Shown here piece by piece: positions 46,323-58,108 of a stretch of DNA of 64,000 bases (positions are counted from its first letter, which is position 1; the number at the start of each line of letters is the position of its first letter). Source of the DNA: Papaver somniferum (Eukaryota > Streptophyta > Magnoliopsida > Ranunculales > Papaveraceae); NCBI RefSeq assembly GCF_003573695.1, contig NC_039365.1, forward strand, positions 129,729,466-129,793,465, read 5' to 3'. The position numbers were made by a program, and so were the translations under genes. The notes under the pieces were generated by a model that saw nothing but the letters and a program-made list of their open reading frames with translations, had not been told where the DNA came from and did no database searches.

Positions 46323-47770
46323 AACAGAGTCTACAAGCTAGTAACAGGATAGGACAAGAAAATAGTCAGGCTATTTCCGAGTTAAAAACCCAGGTTGGTC
46401 TGATAAGTGATTCTTTGAGAGAAAAAGGTAAGTTTCCTAGTCAAACACAACCCAACCCTAGAGGAGTTCATGAATTAGGTGCAAAACCATCGAATCAATT
46501 GAATGTGTTAGAACCCTTAGAAGTGGTAGAGTTGTAGACAATAAGGTAACCATGCCCGATAGTGAACATACTGTAGTTCACCCTCAGGACCAGTAGCTGA
46601 AGAGACTGATAAAGTTTCTGATGATGTGAATTCGGTTCCTGAAAGGTCTGATTTTATGCCTAGAGCCCCATTTCCTCAGCTATTAGTACCAACAAAGAAG
46701 GAATCGAACTTTAATGACATAGTGGAGGTTTTTAAGCAAGTTACCATAAACCTTCCCTTATTAGATGCAATTAGGCAAATTCCTCCTTATGCCAAGTTCC
46801 TTAAGGATATGTGTACGCGAAAGAGAAAACTTAGCGTCCATAAGAAAGCCTTTTTAGCTAGTCACGTAAGTTCAATCATTCAGAACACCACAACTCCAAA
46901 GTAAAAATACCCAGATTCTCCTACCATTGCTTGCATAATAGGTAACTTCCGGGTAGAAAAGGCTTTACTTGACTTAGGAGCCAGTGTGAACTTACTGCCA
47001 TTCCATGTATACTTACAGCTAGGACTTGGTGAAATGAAACCTACTCAGATGACACTGCAGTTAGCTGATAGGTCTGTTAAAATCCCTCGAGGTGTTATCG
47101 AGGATGTTCTTATTGAGGTCGACAAGTTTATTTATCCAGTGGATTTCGTGGTCCTAGATACCCAACCTGTCCTTGACCCAGAGAACCAGATACCTGTGAT
47201 TTTAGGTCGCCCATTTTTAGCTACGTCTAATGCGATAATTAACTGTCGAAATGGTGTGATGAGTTTATCTTTTGGTAATATGACTTTGGAGATGAACATT
47301 TTTAATGTCAGTAAGAAACCTCATGAGCTAGATAACACATGTGTTGAAGAGGTGAATATGATAGAAGCCTTAGTTAAGGAGTCATTACCAAACATTTTGT
47401 CTGAAGACCCGTTAGAAAGTTGTCTATCCCATTTTGGTTTAGATTTTGACGACGATAGCACTATTGAACAGGTGAATGCTCTATTAGATTCTACCCCTGT
47501 GTTAGACACTGATAGATGGAAAGCTAGGTTCGAACCGTTACCATTTTCTGAGACTACCCTAATTCCTTCTTTAGAAGAGACCCAAAAGTTGGACCTTAAA
47601 CCACTACCCGATACTCTAAAGTATGTGTTTTTAGGCCCATCTGAGACTTTACCTGTGATTGTAGCTTCCGATTTGGATAGTGATCAGGAAAGTAGGCTAG
47701 TAAATGTACTTCAAGAAAATAAGGAAGCTTTAGGGTGGACTATAGCAGACATTAAGGGTATAGTCCTACT
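46323..47770 (+). pseudogene. pol: Athila-3 gag tail and protease
   Basis: The frameshift near 46503 is shared with Athila-2. The frame 46626-46904 ends at TAA (TAC in Athila-2). 46986-47795 then carries most of the protease after the active-site DLGAS (46971-46985) and the connector to RT. A one-base loss near 47761 ends it. The residues NLLPFHVYLQLGLGEMKPTQ and IPVILGRPFLATSNA match the other copies. Confidence 0.88.
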
Positions 47771-49233
47771 GTGTGTATGCATCAGATTCATTTAGAGGAA
47801 GACTCCAAACCTTCTAGGGAGATGCAACGTCGACTGAACCCTAACATGAAAGAGGTAGTTCGAAAAGATGTGCTTAAGTTGTTAGATGCGGGTATTATTT
47901 ACCCAATTTCAGATAGTAAGGGGGTCAGCCCTGTTCAGGTTGTCCCCAAGAAATCAGGTATCACTGTAGTCCATAATGATAATAATGAATTAATCCCAAC
48001 CCGAGTGACCACGGGATGGCGTGTGTGTATTGACTATAGGAAATTGAACAAGGTCACAAGGAAGGATCACTTTCCCCTTCCTTTTATCGACCAAATGGTA
48101 GAGCGATTAGCTGGACATAGTCACTATTGCTTCTTAGATGGCTACTCCGGTTATAATCAGATCGTTATTGCCCCAGAAGACCAAGAGAAAACCACTTTTA
48201 CCTGTCCCTTTGGTACCTTTGCGTATTGACGCATGCCTTTTGGGCTATGTAATGCCCCTGCAACTTTTCAGTGTTGTATGATGAGCATATTTTCTGATAT
48301 GGTAGAACGGTTCTTAGAGGTCTTTATGGATGATTTTTCAGTGTTTGGTTCATCTTTCGATGAGTGCTTGCATCATTTGACATTAGTGTTGACTAGATGT
48401 AAGGAAAATAAATTAGTGCTTAATTGGGAAAAATGCCATTTCATGGTTAAATCAGGAATCGTGTTAGGGCACATCGTATCTTCAAAGGGTATAGAGGTAG
48501 ACAAAGCCAAAGTTGACCTTATTAAGACTTTACAGGTCCCAAAAACCGTAAAAGATATTAGGTCATTCCTAGGGCATGCAGGTTTTTACCGTCGATTCAT
48601 TAAGGATTTTAGCTTGATTTTTACACCTCTTTACAATTTGCTTGCTAAAGATGTTAAGTTTGTCTTTGATGATGCTTGTTTAGAGGCTTTTGAGAAGCTT
48701 AAAACTCTACTCACTACTGCACCGATAGTCCAGGCATCTAACTGGAACCTACCCTTTGAAATTATGTGTGATGCTTCAGATTATGCTATAGGCGTTGTGC
48801 TAGGTCAGCGAGAAAACAAATTACTCCATGTGATTTACTATGCTAGAAAAACTCTGAATGATGCCCAAATGAACTATACAACTACCGAGAAGGAATTGCT
48901 AGCCATCGTGTTTGCCTTGGATAAGTTTAGATCCTATTTATTAGGTTCTAAGATCGTAATCTATACTGATCATGCTGCTTTGAAATACATTTTGTCTAAG
49001 AAGGATACCAAACCTAGATTGATTAGATGGATCCTTTTGTTACAAGAATTTTGTCCAGACATTAGAGGCAAAAAGGGTGCAGAAAATGTAGTAGCAGACC
49101 ACTTGTCTAGGCTAGTTGTTAGTTCCCCTAGTGATTCCCTTCCTATAAGGGATAGCTTTCCTGATGAACAATTGTTCTCTGTTTCCCAATCACCTTGGTA
49201 TGCAAATATAGTGAATTATCTTGTTACTGGTTG
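47771..49233 (+). pseudogene. pol: Athila-3 reverse transcriptase and RNase H
   Basis: RT begins in 47771-48229, which ends at TGA where Athila-1 has AGA (Arg), within [11 protein letters not shown]. It resumes in the same frame at 48233 and runs 333 codons: [27 protein letters not shown], the thumb, and RNase H with [28 protein letters not shown] and [11 protein letters not shown]. It ends with TGA at 49232, where the others have CGA. Apart from these two stops the domain is continuous, so it is better kept than Athila-2. Confidence 0.9.
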
Positions 49234-50479
49234 AACCCCTCAACATTCGGGTAAACAAGATCGTTCTAGGTTTTTATCCGAGGTTAAGCGTTTCTTTTGG
49301 GATGATCCTTATCTGTTTAAGTATTATCCGGACCAGATTATTAGGAGATGTGTATCTGAGAGTGACCAGTGTAGTATTATCTCCTTTTGTCATGAACATG
49401 CATGTGGGGTCATTTTAGTGCTAAGAAGACTGCTGCTAAGATTTTGCAGTGTGGATTTTATTGGCCTTCATTGTTTAAAGATTCCCATAGTCATTGTGTT
49501 TCTTGTGAGCGTTTTCAGAAGTTAGGAACCATTTCCCGTATAAATAAGATGACTTTGAATCCTATTTTAGTGATTGAGGTCTTTGATGTGTGGGGCATTG
49601 ATTTTTATGGGTCCATTTCCTATTTCGTTTACTTGTCGTTGTAGACTTTGTGTCTAAGTGGGTTGAGGCGGTTCCGTGTAAAACGAATGACCACAGGGTC
49701 GTAGTCCAGTTTTTGAAAAAGGATATACTTACACGTTTTGGTACGCCGCGAGCTATAATTAGTGATGGAGGTTCACACTTTTGTAGTAGACCGTTTGCTC
49801 TTTTAATGAAACAATACGGTATTACCCATAAAGTAGCAACCCCATATCACCCTCAGACTAGTGGTCAGGTAGGGGTTTCCAATAGGGAAATTAAACGTAT
49901 TCTAGAGAAAACAGTTAATCCAAATAGGATAGACTGGTCGTCGAGGTTACTGATGCCTTATGGGATTACTGTACTGCGTTTAGGACACCTATTGGAATGT
50001 AACCTTATCGTTTAGTGTTTGGAAAGGCATGTCACCTGCCTGTTGAGTTAGATCATCTAGCCTTTTGGGCTATTAAGAACTTAAACTTTTCACTTGACAA
50101 GGCAGGAGCTCTAAGAAAGCTCCAGCTCAATGAGTTGGACGAGATTCTTAGAGATGCATACGATAGTGCTAAGGAGTATAAGAACAAAATGAAACTTGTG
50201 CATGATAGGAATATTTTACGAAAGTCATTTTCTCCAGGTCAAAAAGTTCTTCTGTATGACACTCGTTTTCATCTATTCCCCGGGAAGTTGCGCTCTCGGT
50301 GGACCGGTCCTTTTGTGGTCCGTACTGTTTTTCCTCATGGCGTTGTTGAGATTGAGACACCAGATGGTAGTAGTTCTTCGAAGGTTAACGGTCAGCGATT
50401 GAAGCCCTTTTTAGAGCCTTTTCCTACAGGTGATGTTGAGGAGGTCCCTCTGGAGGATCCTGTTTACCTTGTTGTATAA
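49234..50479 (+). pseudogene. pol: Athila-3 integrase, broken
   Basis: Zinc-finger parts lie in 49221-49418 and 49402-49644 ([28 protein letters not shown]), with a one-base loss near 49408. The core is in 49650-50015 ([20 protein letters not shown] and [18 protein letters not shown]) and its C-terminal part in 50015-50479 ([14 protein letters not shown], ending [11 protein letters not shown]). Frame changes occur near 49610 and 49946. The catalytic Glu is kept, with Gly for Glu four residues before it. Confidence 0.88.
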
Positions 50480-51662
50480 TATTTTTGTAGGTTTTTGGTT
50501 ACACTTCACCCAGGTACTATCTTTTCGACTTCTCTCTTTACTATTTACTCATGTTACTTATATTTTGGTACTGTTCTTTAATTAGAAACATTGAGGACAA
50601 TGTTAGATTTAAGTTTGGGGGTGGGGTAGAACTTTTTGTTACCTTTTTTTTGCAATAAATAAACTCCAGAGCCTAGAAATTTATCCCTATTAAGGATGGC
50701 ACTAACCAATCTAAGTGGATGGAAGCATTTTGGTTGTAGGAGTTGAGGAACCAATCTGACTAGATGGCAACATCTAAAGAGTCTATTCATAAAAGCACAG
50801 ATCTCAGGTGTTAGAAATAACATGATAGTTTCACCATATCTCGTTGAGTCCTTTTCACTTATGTTTTTATTTTGTTTTGTTTTTAAACTATGTTTCTCTA
50901 AGTGATTAGGGGGCTCACGATTCAAGTTGTTCCCAATGCTAGGATGAATTAGAGTGATTGAGATACAAAAAAAAAAAAAAAAAAAAAAAAAAAAGAAGAG
51001 AGAAACTGAGACCAGACCATCAGACCAACTGGAATAAATTCAATATATGCCAGTTGTGTTGACCTAGAGTTAGGATTATCAATCACTGGTTCCCTTTTAT
51101 ATGCCAGTGTGTTGATATTAGTCAGACTAGTATCTCAGTCCATTAGGATAGGTTCATTTTGGCGGAGGCCTTCAGACAGATATGAGAAACACTGTTTACC
51201 TAGTAAACATCAAAACCATCTATGTTTTTCTATATCCATCTTCTTGATCTATCCATGTGATTAGTTTTGACTCCGGATATTGATGTCCATAGTGCGACTA
51301 CCTGAGTAGAGCTTTGTCACTTCATATGAATTTTAGTATGCTTGAGTGCGAAGTCGTGTACAACAATTGGAATTTCGCATCAGGGTACTTCCTCCTGTAG
51401 TCAATAAGTATGCCAACCAAGGAGATTCTTTAGTGCCTTCCAAGGTTCTGTGTAGATAGCTAGGGTCTGAAGTATAAAGGTTTTGTGGGTATACCTCTGA
51501 TAAGCCCTCCGGAGACAACACTCCGCCACTAGAGACACCTAGGGGTTTAAAGGATTATTGCATACGCTAAATGCAATCGACGATGCCTGCGACAGTGAGT
51601 TAGGATTTTATTTCTATTTTATTTTTGCTCGAGGACTAGCAAATAATAGGTTTGGGGGTATT
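50480..51662 (+). other. Athila-3 3' non-coding region and PPT
   Basis: About 1.2 kb homologous to the two other copies, with an A-run (50967-50994), no gene, and aataggtttgggggtatt just before LTR-C. Confidence 0.65.
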
Positions 51663-53188
51663 TGATAGACACATTTTTGTGTCTGATATAATCTCAATTG
51701 TATATACTGTTAGTGCTCGATTTTGTATTTATTTTGGCTTTTTATGTCTTTGTAGGTGTTTTTGGAAAAATAAGATTTTGCGGCGAAATTGGCTCGAAAA
51801 GTGTTTTTTGCGTTCATGGGAGGACATTTGCTATTCGGACCCTCACTTTGGATAAGGGGTAACCTAATTACTAAAGGGCATCCCATTTCCAGGAAGCTGC
51901 TAATCGCACCCCTACTCTGGATAGGGGTGACCATCTTCTACATTTGAATTATCAGTTTTGGCGGGAAAATTTGTGGCAGTGAAGAACAGATTAGGGTTCT
52001 TGATTTGGAGGAGTTTGAGGTCGATTAAACCTCTGATTTTCATAGGATAGACTCCTTATGGGTCTAGGAATATGATATGGGTGTTGAAATCGATTAAACT
52101 GGGCTCAATAGACGGATTTTTATCACTACAGAAATATATGGAAAGTCACGTGTGTGACCTGTTTTAGGGAATTTCAGAGAGATTAAAGTGCTATGAACCT
52201 TCCCAAAGATTTGTATCTATCTAAGGAAGATTTGAGAATAAAAAGGAAAGCTCAGAAACGTGTAGAAATTCTAAAACAAGAAATTTCCGCAACTTTGTCG
52301 TGAAGAGAGGGGAAGAGATTTTGGAAGATTTGGGAGAGACTTAATCGGTATTTTTGATATAAATAGATTGTTTGGGTCATATAGAAGGGGTGTCGAGAGT
52401 TTGGGGACCTGAGGAGATCCAGAGAAGAAGAAATCCGAGTTTTATCAAACTCTGTTTCTGCTGCTGCTGCACAGCTCAAGAATGCGAAGAACATTGACGC
52501 ACGAAAAACAGTCGCAGAATAGTATCGTTGTTCAACAACAGAAGATAAGTAACGTTTATATACAACAGTTAATCATTGTTCCTCTTTGTACCAGAGATCT
52601 GTAACACTTTTACGATGTTGCAAATCAGCTGCTTTACACCTTTCACTCTTTTAATCAACTTTTGAGCAACAAACATGTATTTTGAGCAAGTGATCAATAT
52701 GAGGAGCTAAACCCCATTGCTGAGGCGATAGAGGAAGCTATTTTTCCAACAAAGAGTGGTATATTCTTATTTATTTATTTATTTATCGCAATTATTTTTA
52801 TGATTGTTTTGCCTTGAGTGAAAATTGTTTGAATGATTCTTGTTAAGAAATTGTTATTTATTTTGATAGAGCATGCTTGGACCTAGGTTTTTGATGTTCT
52901 ATGCTTCGGATTTACACTTGTTATTTTGAGAATTTACTTGTTGCAATAGTTTAGAATCAAATTGAACGAAAAAATTGCATGAATATAAATATTGGATTAA
53001 ATCACTTTGAATCTGGAAAATAGTGGAATCTTAGCCTTAGTGTTCTTTTAATATTGATATCAACTTTGATTGAGTTTGCTATAATTTTTAGTGAGTTTTC
53101 TATTTTAATATTAGAATTTAAGTCTAATTAATATCCTTCACAAGTCTGAGAATCGAACCACTTTTACCACTATCTACAAATCACATCA
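51663..53188 (+). repeat. Athila LTR-C
   Basis: 1526 bp, from TGATAGACACATTTTTGTG to AATCACATCA, followed by GAGGA. TATA box TATAAATAG is at 52358-52366. The 3' end variants gtctaattaa and aatcgaacc match LTR-A. Confidence 0.92.
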
Positions 53189-53193
53189 GAGGA

Positions 53194-55125
53194 TGATGGT
53201 TTGCAGTATTTAATCTTTATGATTTGTTATATTGCAATTTGTTATGGGATATTGTGTTTAGTCTGTGAACTATGTTGTCCCATATTTTGTCAAAAGTAAA
53301 GTCGTTCATGATCGGTATTCATGTATTGACTTAAGAATGAATGGACTTTTGACAAATACAAAAGTTAAGCATATATTGTCAATTCTTTGATGGAAGAAAG
53401 GTTAAAATCTTTTGTGTTCAAGGATTATGTCTATTAGATATCGTTATGCAAATAGTGATGGAAGATGGAATGAATCCTTGTGTATTCCACAGTATTGATC
53501 TTCACTGATCCATATTTTATGTAATACTGTGAGGCTCCGTAATGTGTCTTATGTTGAGCATTATACAACCAATTTGATTAATTTTTGATTAGCTTTGTTG
53601 GTTGTTCCATAAGATACTTTATGTTGAGCATTCTTGAACTAAATTAATCATCATGTTTGATTATTTAGTTATTGCTCCATAAGTCTTTTTATATCGAGTA
53701 AAACAAATGACAATTAAATTGATTACTTTTGTAATTAGTTCGGTTGTGTATTCCAATTAGATTAATTATGGGTTCTCTTGTAATTAATCTAGTTAACTAT
53801 TTTCATACTCCGTAAGATTCCTCTTATGTTGAGTATATGAACGACTATCCTATTCATTTTCTAATGGTTATGTTAGTCGTATGCTCCGTAAGTTCTCTTA
53901 TGTTGATCATAATCAATTAAGTTGATCATTTTTGTGTTTAATTTGATTATGTATTCCAATAAATTAATCATGGGTTTACTTGTGATTAATTTGATTGAGT
54001 TTTTGGATATAGAAAATCATTCTCATGGTTTTTGTTATCTAATAAAAATACTTCTTTTCTTTTGAAATTAAGGTCGCTCTTGTTGTTCCCTTGGGAATGA
54101 CATCAAACAGAGGAGAGTTCTTTTGAACTTGTGCTTAATGGTCATATCTTGAGGGGTGTGCGGCTGCGGAATTTTAAAGGGGTTATCTTGTATCTTTAAA
54201 CTCCTTGATGAATGCTATTAGCTTCGGCTATTGATTTCATCTAAATTAGATGGTATGTATTTTCTTTTAGTCATGAGATGTCTCTTACGGAAATTTCATT
54301 ATGATCCCGTTTTTGTACCTTTGCCAATTTTATTGACAAAAAGGGGGAGAATCAATATGTAGTTCACACTACAAATACATATGGTTTTCGGATCATTGTG
54401 TAAAGGGGAATGGTTTCCATGTGAGATGGAGTATTGACTAAGGGGGAGTGATACATATCACCATAGTATTATTGTTGAAGTTGTGATACAATTGAACTTT
54501 GACACTGAGTAATAATACTATGACACTGTATAACAATGATTGAGACCAATGCTTTCTCATTGTTATAGCTACGGATCTTCAACAACGGTGATGCTAAACT
54601 TACAACCTTTGGTATCATTGGAGTACTTGGAACAGACGAAGATTTCGAGGAATGTTGAAGATTAGACATGTGGAATAGGAGATACTAAAGTTTCTTTATC
54701 TTTTTTGTATTCCATATGTATTGATAGTTTTGTCTAAGGGGGAGTGATACATATCACCATATGGTTTTCGGATCATTTTGTAAGGGGGAATGGTTTCCAT
54801 GTGAGATGGAGTATTGACTAAGGGGGAGTGATACATATCACCATAGTATTATTGTTGAAGTTGTGATACAATTGAACTTTGACACTGTGTAATAATACTA
54901 TGACACTGTATAACAATGATCGAGACCAATGCTTTTTCATTGTTATAGCTACGAATCTTCAACAACGGTGATGCTAAACTTACAACCTTTGGGATCATTG
55001 GAGTACTTGGAAGAGACGAAGATTTCGAGGAATGTTGAAGATTAGATAGTGGAATAGGAGATACTAAAGTTTCTTTATCTTTTTTGTATTCCATATGTAT
55101 TGATAGTTTTGTCACTAAAATTGAC
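53194..55125 (+). other. Copia-P 3' non-coding region
   Basis: AT-rich, no gene. Five degenerate units start at about 53535, 53605, 53675, 53808 and 53884 with the pattern ctccgtaag, then cttatgttgagcat, separated by ttgattaat-like stretches. A 380-bp segment is duplicated (54378-54757 and 54758-55137), each copy containing ctaagggggagtgatacat or similar purine-rich blocks. The region aligns with Copia-M 19407-20700, where the 380-bp segment is single. Confidence 0.75.
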
Positions 55126-55137
55126 AAAGGGGGACAT
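55126..55137 (+). other. Copia-P polypurine tract
   Basis: AAAGGGGGACAT touches the 3' LTR start TGTTAGAGCATTG. Confidence 0.88.
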
Positions 55138-57577
55138 TGTTAGAGCATTGCTCCGTCAAACTCGCATGCGTTGCTATCTCAAGCATGTTTATCAATGTTA
55201 GTGATCAAAACTATAAGTCTTTATTTCTAGTCTATTATAGCTAAGTCTCGGACTAGGATAGAAAGTGTAGTTGAGCTCAAGGACTTCATGGCAATTCATC
55301 ATACAAGAAGAAGAACTACTCAAGGAACCGATGGAACTTCTCGACAAAAAGGTATGTGAAGGCTTGAACTTATCCGTCACTTAAAAGTCTATCTACTTTA
55401 TCTCCTACTTCTTGAGACAAAAAGTCGTAGGCTATATATAGACTTAGATTATACACATTTGGTATTTCGAGCCGAGTATATCTCGCCTATCTATATCTCG
55501 AAATATGTGTTGGTAAGCGTTTCACTTCGACCATGTTTATCTTTACCTAGTGACGAAAGTCATGATATGTTTCAATCACTTTGAAAATTGCTTTGACGAG
55601 AATGGTGTAACAACTATATAACGTCCTCTAAGAATGTTTCAATGGTTGGAATGATAGTTTAGATTACATAACCAATAATGGACATAAGTATTGTTGTGGA
55701 AACACATATGTGCATAAGTCTTATCCCTTGAACCAAAGTATGCGAACTTTGTTGATCAAGAGAAACCAGAAGAATGGATTGTTGCCAAGTCCGCGAACTG
55801 CCGAACTTCTCATCCCGAGAAATTCTGCTGGAGTTGAAAAACTAGTTGTGTGAGTACCAGTCCGCGAACCCAGTCCGCGTACCGGCAGAAAGTCTTTGCC
55901 GAGATTTTCTGCTATAGTTTGTAAACTCTGCCCGGTTGCTTAAGTCCAAGAACCTAGTGTGCGAACTTAAGAAGGTTATATATCTTAAGATGATTTCTGA
56001 ACTTAAACTTATAAAGACTAAGGAATGCAATTTGCAAACCGTGGCTATAAAGTTCATGAACTGGTTCCAGTGAATCAAATCATTTTTGCTTCAATTGTGT
56101 CTTGTGTAGTACATAATATTTCCTTGCAATTGAACAACTCTCTAACTAGTTCATTTGAGTCATTTGAACTAGTTATGGTGAAGAAGAATATGGTTGGTAT
56201 GAAATGCTCATATGGCTAACCTTTTGGTTAACTATTGTTGAACCAACAATGTACACGTTTGGGTACGGTTAACAAACCTAGAAGCGTGCATTTCATTTGT
56301 GTATAACAAGCTAAGTTTTCGATCTAACGGTTGAGAAATATTAGCTTGAATCTGAATCAGGTTTTCATCTAACAGTGGATATTGTTTGCTTTGTGACCAA
56401 GGCGAAACCCTGATTTGAAAGACTATATAAGGGTACATATAACAACTCTGCAAAACTAATCCCCACACTTCACGTGTGATACTAGTTTGCGTGCTAGAGT
56501 CGTTTCTCCTTTAACCTTTGGTTTTCTTCTTCTAAAACCAGGTTAACAACTTAAAGACTTCATTGGGATTGTAAAGCCAGACGGATACTACTTTTATCGT
56601 AGTTGTGTGATCTGATCTTGCATCTTCTATCGTACGAGTACAATCAGATTGGTTGGCTTGAGATTAATATCTCCAATAGGCAAGATATAAAAAATAGTCA
56701 CAAACATCTTCGTCTCATTGTTTGTGATTCCGCAACATCTTGTTTCGCTACCATACGATTAAGATTGTTGTGAGGTGATTGATTTATCTAGGCTGTTCTT
56801 CGGGAATATAAGACCGGATTATCAATTGGTTCCTGTTCACCTTGATTATTATCAAAAGATGGAACAAAAACTTTAGGTTTTTTCTGTGGGAGACATATTG
56901 ATCCTTTGATAGACTTGTCTGTGTGAGACAGATTTATTTATTGTCAAAGCCTGCGATTTTGGGTCGTATCAACTCTTAGTTGTGGGTGAGATAAGCTAAG
57001 GTAATCAAGTGCGCAGTATCCTGCTGGGATCAGAGGCGTAGGGTGTATAACTGTACCTTGGATCAGTAGTAGACTGATTGGGGTTCAAGTACAGTCCAGT
57101 CCGAAGTTAGCTTGGAGTAGGCTAGTGTCTGTAGCGGCTTAATACAATGTGTGTTCAATCTGGACTAGGTCTTGGGGTTTTTCTGCATTTGCGATTTCCT
57201 CGTTAACAAAATTTCTGGTGTCTGTGTTATTTCAGTTTCCGCATTATATTGTTTTATCTTTATAATTGAAATAATACAGGTTGTGCGTTAGATCATCAAT
57301 TAGAGTAATCCAACCTTTGGTTGTTGATTGTCATTGATTGATCCTTGGATATTGGTCTTTGGTACCATCCAAGTTATTCCTTGTGTTTGATTAAAGACTC
57401 GCTGATTACTATTAGCTCGAGTAAATCAAAACAAGAGAGAGATATTAACTCCTTGAGATACTTTTACCTAGATTGAGTCTGACTGTCTAGTTGATTCTCT
57501 AGAAAGTATTTTGGAGTTAGTCCATACAGATTGCTAAGAGAAATATTGGTTGGTGTCGTTAGATCCCCGCTTTTTCA
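55138..57577 (+). repeat. Copia-P 3' LTR
   Basis: 2440 bp, from TGTTAGAGCATTGCTCCG to CCCCGCTTTTTCA, followed by TATAA. TATA box is at 56424-56432; palindrome variant CAAAGTATGCGAACTTTG at 55734-55751. Confidence 0.92.
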
Positions 57578-57582
57578 TATAA

Positions 57583-58108
57583 TATATAGATAGTTGTAAC
57601 CGATCACAAGCTATATTGGAATGCAAGTTGTAACCGGTCACAAGTTACTTTGGGATCCAAGGTATAACCAGTCACAAGATGAATTAAGAAGTTAGTTGTA
57701 ATCGGTCACAAGCTACCCTCGGGAAGCAAGGTGTAACCGGTCACAAGATACTTTACCTAAATATTTTGGAGCAAGGTGTAACCGACTATAACCTATCTTG
57801 GGAATCATGTTATATCCGGGCACAACATATTTTGGAGTGATGGTATAATCGGTTCCATGAGCAAAACCAAGTATCCATGGTTCACATATTTCTTCATGAT
57901 GTGTGTGAATTAGGGTTTTTGGTTTGTTAAGATGAGAAGCTTCTAGATGTCGATATATTTTAACATGTACATAACTCTTATCATTAATTGTTCAAAGATA
58001 TTCCTTTATACTCAAGGTGATTCCATACCGAAAAAGTGAAAAGCATTTAATTATGATTTTCATCATATATGTTTTAATTACAAGCAATTAAAGCATATCC
58101 TCTGGAAG
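57583..58108 (+). repeat. Copia-X LTR, right part, with minisatellite
   Basis: From 57591 to about 57857 the motif gtaaccggtcacaag recurs about eight times at 28-46 base spacing with degeneration (57593, 57629, 57664, 57692, 57731, 57777, 57813, 57843). The word ggtataaccggtcatagcct just left of Copia-P (28482-28501) is a further unit. The remainder to 58108 shows no gene. I infer that this continues 27883-28507 and is cut off by Tat-R. Confidence 0.65.

Larger units (their letters stand above)
32363..53188 (+). mobile_element. Athila-2/3 tandem array (three LTRs, two internal regions)
   Basis: This is a plus-strand array: LTR-A 32363-33888, internal 1 (33889-42518), LTR-B 42519-44013, internal 2 (44014-51662), LTR-C 51663-53188. 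GAGGA flanks only the outside, so the whole array occupies one integration site, and Copia-M shows the uninterrupted site. LTR-A and LTR-C are each 1526 bp and resemble each other more than LTR-B (1495 bp, several small gaps). The internal regions are closely similar and share some disabling mutations. No env-like ORF. All polyproteins are broken. Confidence 0.9.
28508..57577 (+). mobile_element. Copia-P: copia-type LTR retrotransposon without gag or pol
   Basis: This plus-strand element is flanked by TATAA duplications, with LTRs 28508-30926 and 55138-57577, a Met-type PBS and a PPT. Removing the nested Athila array (32363-53188) and its 5-bp duplication leaves about 8.2 kb, of which 3.4 kb is internal. 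That internal part has no Gag, protease, integrase or RT. LTRs, the bases after the PBS and the 3' non-coding part align with Copia-M, but the ORFs between do not. It is a non-autonomous member of the same family. Confidence 0.88.

Noticed and set aside
53530..53930. Regularly spaced repeats considered as a CRISPR array
   Set aside because: Units are degenerate, spacing is irregular and the setting is a plant retrotransposon.
54469..55127. Two similar Ser-rich minus-strand frames before the Copia-P 3' LTR
   Set aside because: They are shadows of the 380-bp duplication in non-coding sequence.
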